IMG/VR virus record: IMGVR_UViG_3300045020_000060
Location: 1-41,661 of that record
DNA from: a virus
DNA: 41,661 bases
Reading direction: 5' to 3' (one strand)
Below are positions 38,170-41,661 of the stretch, in pieces. Made by a program: the position numbers and the translations under genes. Under the pieces are notes generated by a model. That model did no database searches. It saw nothing but the letters and a program-made list of their open reading frames with translations, and was not told the DNA's origin. How positions within the stretch are numbered: the first letter of the stretch is position 1; every line of letters begins with the position of its first letter.

Positions 38170-38413
38170 TGTTGGTTTCCTTATCATAATTATTCCTGCG
38201 TATAAAATCTTTCGTGCATGTATAGCATGTCATAATTCGATATTCGTCGTGTTCAGGACACTTTTCAGGTGCCGGCACGAATGTCATAGTTACATAATAC
38301 GTACCAGCTAAGATCAACATGTTTCTGTATAGCCAGCCCCCTGGAGCTTCTAGTCGATGTGTAAAATCAAAGGCAGTATCACCTTCTTGTTCGTATACTT
38401 TTTTCCAACTCAT
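38159..38413 (-). CDS. Conserved small phage protein (PGGWLYR family)
   Basis: A protein of 84 residues. MSWKKVYEQEGDTAFDFTHR then LEAPGGWLYRNMLILAG is a common small phage pattern (W..R...PGGWLYR). The C-terminal half has CPEHDEYRIMTCYTC, possibly metal-binding, an addition to the usual core. It starts in an ATGA overlap with the preceding gene. Confidence 0.72.
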   Translation of the reverse strand: MSWKKVYEQEGDTAFDFTHRLEAPGGWLYRNMLILAGTYYVTMTFVPAPEKCPEHDEYRIMTCYTCTKDFIRRNNYDKETNNGT

Positions 38414-38586
38414 AGTGGATTCTCATAAATTTGCACATCAACAACTGCATCCGCACACCAATCACGCATGGAAATTGGCAATCCCATTTTATTAGCACGT
38501 TCACGATGTTCAGTAGTTAATTGCCGAGCACAGCGGTTATCGCAACTGGGATTGCTACAAAATGATCTATCCATGTAGTGAATCAT
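38410..38586 (-). CDS. Small Cys-rich conserved phage protein
   Basis: A protein of 58 residues: MIHYMDRSFCSNPSCDNRCA then RQLTTEHRERANKMGLPISM. The C-x4-C-x3-C cluster and the RQLT...A...GLP segment match small cysteine proteins frequent in phage accessory regions. GGAG lies 8 bases before the ATG at 38586. It overlaps both neighbours through ATGA junctions. Confidence 0.72.
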   Translation of the reverse strand: MIHYMDRSFCSNPSCDNRCARQLTTEHRERANKMGLPISMRDWCADAVVDVQIYENPL

Positions 38587-38786
38587 GACGCTTTCTCCGG
38601 TTCAATATTGGCTTTGATGAGCTCAAGATAAATGCTCATTTCTAGGCGTGCAACGAATGGCACACCGCCGCTTGCTGGAAAGCCATGGTTATCAAAGTGC
38701 ATCGTCTTAAGCTGTGGGAATTTATCATATAGCAGAGCACAGGCAGCTTCCGCAGCAGCAGTAACAATCTTAGGATATTGGTGCAT
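38583..38786 (-). CDS. Small hypothetical protein
   Basis: A protein of 67 residues with AGGGA 8 bases upstream. It contains AAAEAACALLYDKFPQLKTM and a C-terminal RLEMSIYLELIKANIEPEKA. It is probably a small helical globular protein. No family was recognised. Confidence 0.6.
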   Translation of the reverse strand: MHQYPKIVTAAAEAACALLYDKFPQLKTMHFDNHGFPASGGVPFVARLEMSIYLELIKANIEPEKAS

Positions 38787-38788
38787 AC

Positions 38789-39070
38789 TTATTTCCCTAG
38801 ACGTTTGGGTTGTAATGTAACGACAGGTTCAGCTTCTGGAGAGACATCAATAATATTGTCGTCAGATGTTTTGCTATAATCGAGATAAGCAATACTGGGT
38901 TTTTTCTCAAGGATTTTAGCATAATCAGCTTCAACTCTGAGTGTGATGATGACTTCACTTGCAAGATCCCCTATAGCTTGCGCTTGATGCGGTGATATCT
39001 GACCAGTGTAAGTGTCTTCCATTGCTTTCGTTAGGAGCTTTCGTAGATCACAGATATTTTCAATTGCCAT
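38789..39070 (-). CDS. Conserved phage protein (IxDLRxLL family)
   Basis: A protein of 93 residues starting at 39070 with AAGG 9 bases upstream. IENICDLRKLLTKAMEDTYT, GQISPHQAQAIGDLASEVI and RVEADYAK fit a common family of small helical phage proteins (I.dLR..L...i.....G.i....A.ai..la..i....kvE.d). It is thought to be regulatory only by composition; the function is unknown. Confidence 0.7.
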   Translation of the reverse strand: MAIENICDLRKLLTKAMEDTYTGQISPHQAQAIGDLASEVIITLRVEADYAKILEKKPSIAYLDYSKTSDDNIIDVSPEAEPVVTLQPKRLGK

Positions 39071-39614
39071 GTTTAAGTACCTTATCAATTTTATAAAGCA
39101 TTTTTGCGAATTGCATTAATAACTTCCCAACAATAGTACCAGGTTTGTAATTAGGCGGTAGATAATGTTCGCGAATATATTGGTTAATTTTACGTGCAGA
39201 ATTACTTTTAATCAGTAAATATTTGTCATAATTTGCTATGCGATATTGCTGATTTCTTGCAAGGATATTTTTCTTATTCTTAGCATAGTTATTTTGGCGA
39301 TAACCTATCTGACACTGTTTACATTTATAGCGTTGTTTGCGACCTTCATAGCCATTTTTATTCACATGTTCTAGCGTTAAAAAGCCATGCTTACTGCAAT
39401 GTGTCACATAGCCTTCTGGAAAATTCCTACTACTGGGCGGTGCATTATTTCTAGCAATTAATTTCCGTATTTTGCAACGACGGTTATAGCGTTCTTTGAT
39501 AATCTTACGACATTCAATGCAGAGGTATGTTGGCCTATTGTTGCGTCGCAATATGTGACATTGCTGGAGGGTTAATTCACCATGTTTGCGACAAACTTTG
39601 ACGATGACGGCCAT
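39060..39614 (-). CDS. Protein with two HG-L-T zinc fingers
   Basis: A protein of 184 residues. It carries two copies of the finger, CRKHGELTLQQC...YLCIEC (about residues 8-34) and CSKHGFLTLEHV...YKCKQC (about 75-101). Each is followed by a basic R/K/N/Y-rich stretch. The C-terminus is helical and basic. The architecture suggests DNA or RNA binding, perhaps a degenerate homing-type nuclease accessory domain, but no HNH or GIY-YIG core is visible. The ribosome binding site is weak, so translation may depend on the preceding gene, which ends 3 bases earlier. Confidence 0.65.
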   Translation of the reverse strand: MAVIVKVCRKHGELTLQQCHILRRNNRPTYLCIECRKIIKERYNRRCKIRKLIARNNAPPSSRNFPEGYVTHCSKHGFLTLEHVNKNGYEGRKQRYKCKQCQIGYRQNNYAKNKKNILARNQQYRIANYDKYLLIKSNSARKINQYIREHYLPPNYKPGTIVGKLLMQFAKMLYKIDKVLKHGN

Positions 39615-39617
39615 AGG

Positions 39618-39983
39618 TTACCAATAGTAGACAAATGGCTTCCGTGCGAGTGGTTTTGCGATGCTATCCAAAGCATCATCATTCATGGTTTTGGTTTTCT
39701 GCAAGATTATGCGTGTCTTTTGACGCTCGGGGCGAGTCATAAACATATTGCGATGCCAGCGTGGTGCTGAGCTATAGTTAATTTGGTAACGGTGTTTGAG
39801 GTGCTTTGGCACATCGTTCATGGCATCAGCATAAGGGTATTTTCTTTGTGCTTTATGAACAGCTGGCCAAACATCCATACCTTGTTTGATAAGTTCATCA
39901 ACGTAAGCATCACGTAATTCGCGTAGCCGATGCTCTTTGCGAGTAGCTTTTCTGTTGTACTTTTCTTTATAAGTGTCAGCCAT
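39618..39983 (-). CDS. Conserved basic phage protein ending in KPFVYYW
   Basis: A protein of 121 residues, basic. An N-terminal RKATRKEHRLRELRDAYVDE, a middle SSAPRWHRNMFMTRPERQKT and the end ARKPFVYYW fit a common phage family (W...fMTRP.Rr......P......rKPh.YYW). The function is unknown; the charge suggests nucleic-acid binding. The upstream Shine-Dalgarno is poor (CTGGTAATAATT), again suggesting coupling. Confidence 0.72.
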   Translation of the reverse strand: MADTYKEKYNRKATRKEHRLRELRDAYVDELIKQGMDVWPAVHKAQRKYPYADAMNDVPKHLKHRYQINYSSAPRWHRNMFMTRPERQKTRIILQKTKTMNDDALDSIAKPLARKPFVYYW

Positions 39984-39988
39984 AATTA

Positions 39989-40153
39989 TTACCAGGATCT
40001 TTTTTTAACTTTTATATAGCGTGCACAACGTAAACACCAACCATAACGTTCAATATAATATTCAGCAGTGTCAGGATCTGTTGTTTTACAGAGATAAATA
40101 CTCTCGCGATCAATGTTATGTGACCATAACCAACACCATAATAATTTTAACAT
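39989..40153 (-). CDS. Small Trp/Cys protein
   Basis: A protein of 54 residues: MLKLLWCWLWSHNIDRESIY ... ERYGWCLRCARYIKVKKRSW. An aromatic N-terminus and a C-terminal GWCLRCARYI (CxxC) with a basic tail. It could bind metal through C7 and the CxxC. The start overlaps the preceding stop (TGATG), so it is probably translated by re-initiation. Confidence 0.65.
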   Translation of the reverse strand: MLKLLWCWLWSHNIDRESIYLCKTTDPDTAEYYIERYGWCLRCARYIKVKKRSW

Positions 40154-40491
40154 CACTGCACCGTTTTAGGATCTTGCTGAAAACTATTCATGGCATCCAT
40201 GGTGAGCTCAATGCCAACATCAAACAATTGCTTAACCAGCTGCCGCCTTTCATCAACGGACATGTTTTCACGTAAGAATGTATTGATTACACGTGCTAAT
40301 ATGATCGCATTAAATTTAATGGCAACAGAGCACAAAAAGTTAATGGTAAGTACTTCATTATCGTTGAACAGTTCACTAATTTCATTAGCTGCTGGTAGTG
40401 CCCCATAATAAGCGTCTAACATGCCTTTTAGCATTGTCGCCTGTAAGACTTGTTGCTTTTCCGTTAACTTTTCTCTGCTGACGTTAAACAT
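40153..40491 (-). CDS. Helical hypothetical protein
   Basis: A protein of 112 residues with AGGAG 6 bases upstream. It is all helical (LTEKQQVLQATMLKGMLDAY; ERRQLVKQLFDVGIELTMDA) with a hydrophobic middle (LCSVAIKFNAIILARVI). It ends DPKTVQ, like the 35203-35475 protein (SNKTVQ), and both have a DNA ending ACGGTGCAGT; distant duplication is possible. No family was recognised. Confidence 0.6.
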   Translation of the reverse strand: MFNVSREKLTEKQQVLQATMLKGMLDAYYGALPAANEISELFNDNEVLTINFLCSVAIKFNAIILARVINTFLRENMSVDERRQLVKQLFDVGIELTMDAMNSFQQDPKTVQ

Positions 40492-40799
40492 GTACTGCTC
40501 CTATATATGGCGCCGATGACACACAGGAATACTGCTGCGGGAATGCACATGTCATCGGCATAAACTATTGTCTCAGCTGTGTGCTCAACTCTTTACTGGC
40601 CCGGAGCACTCTACGCGATGTTTTCACATTTCTGCTTTCGCTTCATCAGGCGTATAAATGCCAGTCTAGACCTACCTATCATCTGAGACTCGGGTAGGAA
40701 TCGCTCTTTATAAACTTGGAGCGGGTGTGCTAAGCACATTGTATTCCCAATGCTAACCTAGGAATCATTGGTAGCCTATCCCTTCCGGGCCCGCATAAA
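40492..40799. ncRNA. Structured intergenic region flanked by a 12-bp direct repeat
   Basis: There is no convincing gene in these 308 bases. Pairings seen are GCCGATGACA (40512-40521) with TGTCATCGGC (40550-40559), 10 bp; GGCCCGGA (40598-40605) with TCCGGGCC (40784-40791), 8 bp over 178 bases; CCAATG (40747-40752) with CATTGG (40766-40771); and TGTGC-TAA-GCACA near 40726. GCATAAACTATT occurs at 40558-40569 and 40793-40804, bracketing the inner part. It lies between the AlpA-like gene and the rest of the leftward operon, so it is transcribed as a long leader. Confidence 0.5.
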
Positions 40800-40988
40800 C
40801 TATTTCTGCAGTATGTGACGCTCAATCCAGGCCAAAACATCTGCATAGTCATAACGTACTGACCGACCAAGCTTACGATACGGTATAGCATCATCGCCGC
40901 CTGTACAACGTTTGCGCTGCAGCCAAGAGACTGATTTCCGTACCATAGCAGCGACTTCAATTTCTGTTAATAGTTTTATGTCGGTCAT
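40800..40988 (-). CDS. AlpA/excisionase-type helix-turn-helix protein
   Basis: A protein of 62 residues: LLTEIEVAAMVRKSVSWLQR, then IPYRKLGRSVRYDYADVLAW. This is the winged-helix HTH_17 fold of AlpA and phage excisionases. It is the first gene of the leftward accessory operon, directly after a good promoter. With no integrase in the genome, a transcriptional regulator is more likely than an excisionase. Its target may be the divergent region 40989-41090. GAGTGG lies 8 bases upstream. Confidence 0.78.
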   Translation of the reverse strand: MTDIKLLTEIEVAAMVRKSVSWLQRKRCTGGDDAIPYRKLGRSVRYDYADVLAWIERHILQK

Positions 40989-41011
40989 TTAGTTACCACT
41001 CATTTGTCCTG

Positions 41012-41040
41012 AGAATACATGCTATAGTTGTAATAGTCAA
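41012..41040 (-). promoter_or_regulatory. Leftward promoter of the accessory operon
   Basis: On the minus strand, TTGACT and TATTCT are separated by exactly 17 bases, 24 bases upstream of the AlpA-like ATG. It probably drives the whole 40988-34872 gene string. Confidence 0.7.
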
Positions 41041-41073
41041 GAATAAGTTGTATTATGTTTTAATAGTTTGCAT

Positions 41074-41091
41074 TAACAAAAGGATTTGTTA
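41074..41091 (+). promoter_or_regulatory. AGGA tetraloop ribosome-binding hairpin (41091 gene)
   Basis: TAACAAA-AGGA-TTTGTTA is a perfect 7-bp stem in which the last paired A is the first base of the ATG at 41091. Confidence 0.72.
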
Positions 41092-41294
41092 TGCTGCAGC
41101 TTGATCCACCTATTCCTGTAGTGACTCCAAAGGGCAAAGGGTTGGCCTGGTTTTTGATTGATCCGTCTGTTGAACATCATCTGCAATGGGTTGTAGCGCA
41201 AGATGATACCGGTGAGATCTGGACATGGCAGAATCCTGATGTACGTGCACAGAAGAACATCACGATGGGTAGGGTGGTACATAAATCTGTGTAG
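41091..41294 (+). CDS. Conserved small phage protein (LDPPIPxxTPKG family)
   Basis: A protein of 67 residues: MLQLDPPIPVVTPKGKGLAW, then EHHLQWVVAQDDTGEIWTWQ and NPDVRAQKNITMGR. I recognise this as a very common small protein in phages of Proteobacteria (pattern ldpPiP..TPKG.g.A...iD...EhhL.W......tGe.WtW.Np.vR...N.t.GR). The function is unknown. It is the first rightward gene after the divergent promoter region. The start is fixed by the AGGA hairpin. Confidence 0.8.
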   Translation: MLQLDPPIPVVTPKGKGLAWFLIDPSVEHHLQWVVAQDDTGEIWTWQNPDVRAQKNITMGRVVHKSV

Positions 41295-41303
41295 GATAAT
41301 TTT

Positions 41304-41661
41304 ATGAGTTTAAGTTTTGTTACTAGGAGTCCAAATTATATGTTCTATTTATTACAAACTGAAATTGTCGGCGGTTATTTTAATGGTGAAACACCTGCTT
41401 TAATTAGAGTTGATGAAGTTACTGGTATACGTATTAGACAAAAGCAACATGATGACAAACCAACTTATATGCTATGTATCTATACTAAAGCTGAAGACTT
41501 TTTTGCTTTTTACTATACATTAGAAAACGCCCAACGCACCGCTAAAGATATTCTTGTTCGTCAAGGTTACAATGATGATGTTGCTCATGCTCTTGTTAGC
41601 CGCATGGTTATCTTAACCAAAGAACCAGATCCTGAAGAAGTTGCTGCAGAAAATGAAAAAC
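41304..41661 (+). CDS. N-terminal part of the 140-residue hypothetical protein split by the join
   Basis: ATG at 41304 with AGGA 8 bases upstream. The frame is open to the end of the window and continues at base 1 (after removing the 127-base overlap) to the stop at 192. The N-terminal part looks beta-rich (MFYLLQTEIVGGYFNGETPA, then IRVDEVTGIRIR) with FFAFYYTLENAQRTAKDILV leading into helices. No family was recognised. The next ATG in frame (41337) is possible but has no ribosome binding site. Confidence 0.75.
   Translation, partial: MSLSFVTRSPNYMFYLLQTEIVGGYFNGETPALIRVDEVTGIRIRQKQHDDKPTYMLCIYTKAEDFFAFYYTLENAQRTAKDILVRQGYNDDVAHALVSRMVILTKEPDPEEVAAENEK
41535..41661. repeat. Terminal direct repeat marking a circular contig (right copy)
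   Basis: Identical to 1-127. See the left copy for interpretation. Removing one copy gives a 41,534-bp circle. Confidence 0.93.

Noticed and set aside
40800-40988. The AlpA-like protein as proof of a temperate, integrating phage
   Set aside because: No integrase or att-like core with a tRNA gene was found; the protein is more safely called a regulator.
1-41661. CRISPR array or insertion sequence
   Set aside because: No regularly spaced repeats with unique spacers and no transposase or IS-type terminal repeats were seen on either strand.

Overview
The window is a complete circular phage genome written out linearly: bases 1-127 recur exactly at 41535-41661, and one reading frame runs through the join (41304 to the end, then 1-192). 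The unique length is therefore 41,534 bp. Overall it looks like a tailed phage with a P22-type (podovirus) head and tail-hub plan: P22-like portal, scaffold, coat, gp4-like adaptor, gp10-like hub, three ejection-type proteins and fibres. A terminase pair is encoded separately. No RNA polymerase, DNA polymerase, integrase or partition gene was recognised, so replication and transcription probably rely on the host. The sigma70-like promoters, AGGA-type ribosome binding sites and small-protein families suggest a Gram-negative, probably gammaproteobacterial host with a moderately AT-rich genome; the host cannot be named from sequence alone.

Layout. (a) 41091-1564, rightward: small genes, a secreted protein, a calcineurin-like phosphoesterase and an antitoxin-like domain protein. 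(b) 1624-19462, rightward: virion genes from portal to fibres, closed by a leftward fibre-like gene (19497-20552). (c) 20634-21626: a membrane-anchored coiled-coil protein, two tiny basic proteins, tRNA-Thr(CGT), a degenerate tRNA-like element and hairpins. (d) 21627-24642, leftward: recombination block (SSB-tailed DUF669-like protein, Gp157, RecA-fold ATPase) headed by a ribbon-helix-helix regulator. (e) 24992-26725, rightward: replication initiator with an iteron-type origin inside its gene, a possible helicase loader, a Tad2/DUF2829-like protein and a VRR-NUC nuclease, ending in a terminator. (f) 26857-27952, rightward: lysis region with a T4-type lysozyme and a possible three-TM holin nested in another frame of it. 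(g) 27909-32256 and 34872-40988, leftward: about 28 small, tightly overlapping accessory genes. (h) 32437-34904, rightward: zinc-finger protein, small terminase, a 36-residue membrane peptide behind a strong promoter, and large terminase.

The most unusual signals are non-coding. Six genes on both strands have their AGGA ribosome binding site in the tetraloop of a perfect 6-7 bp hairpin whose stem sequence differs from gene to gene. Two roughly 310-320 bp structured intergenic regions (37182-37499 and 40492-40799) share the word GCATAAACT. An inverted-repeat cluster inside the replication gene resembles a lambda-type origin. A 13-bp inverted repeat buries the start codon of one gene behind an 11-codon leader, and a 16-bp hairpin precedes the replication gene. 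The large terminase is visibly richer in G+C than its neighbours.
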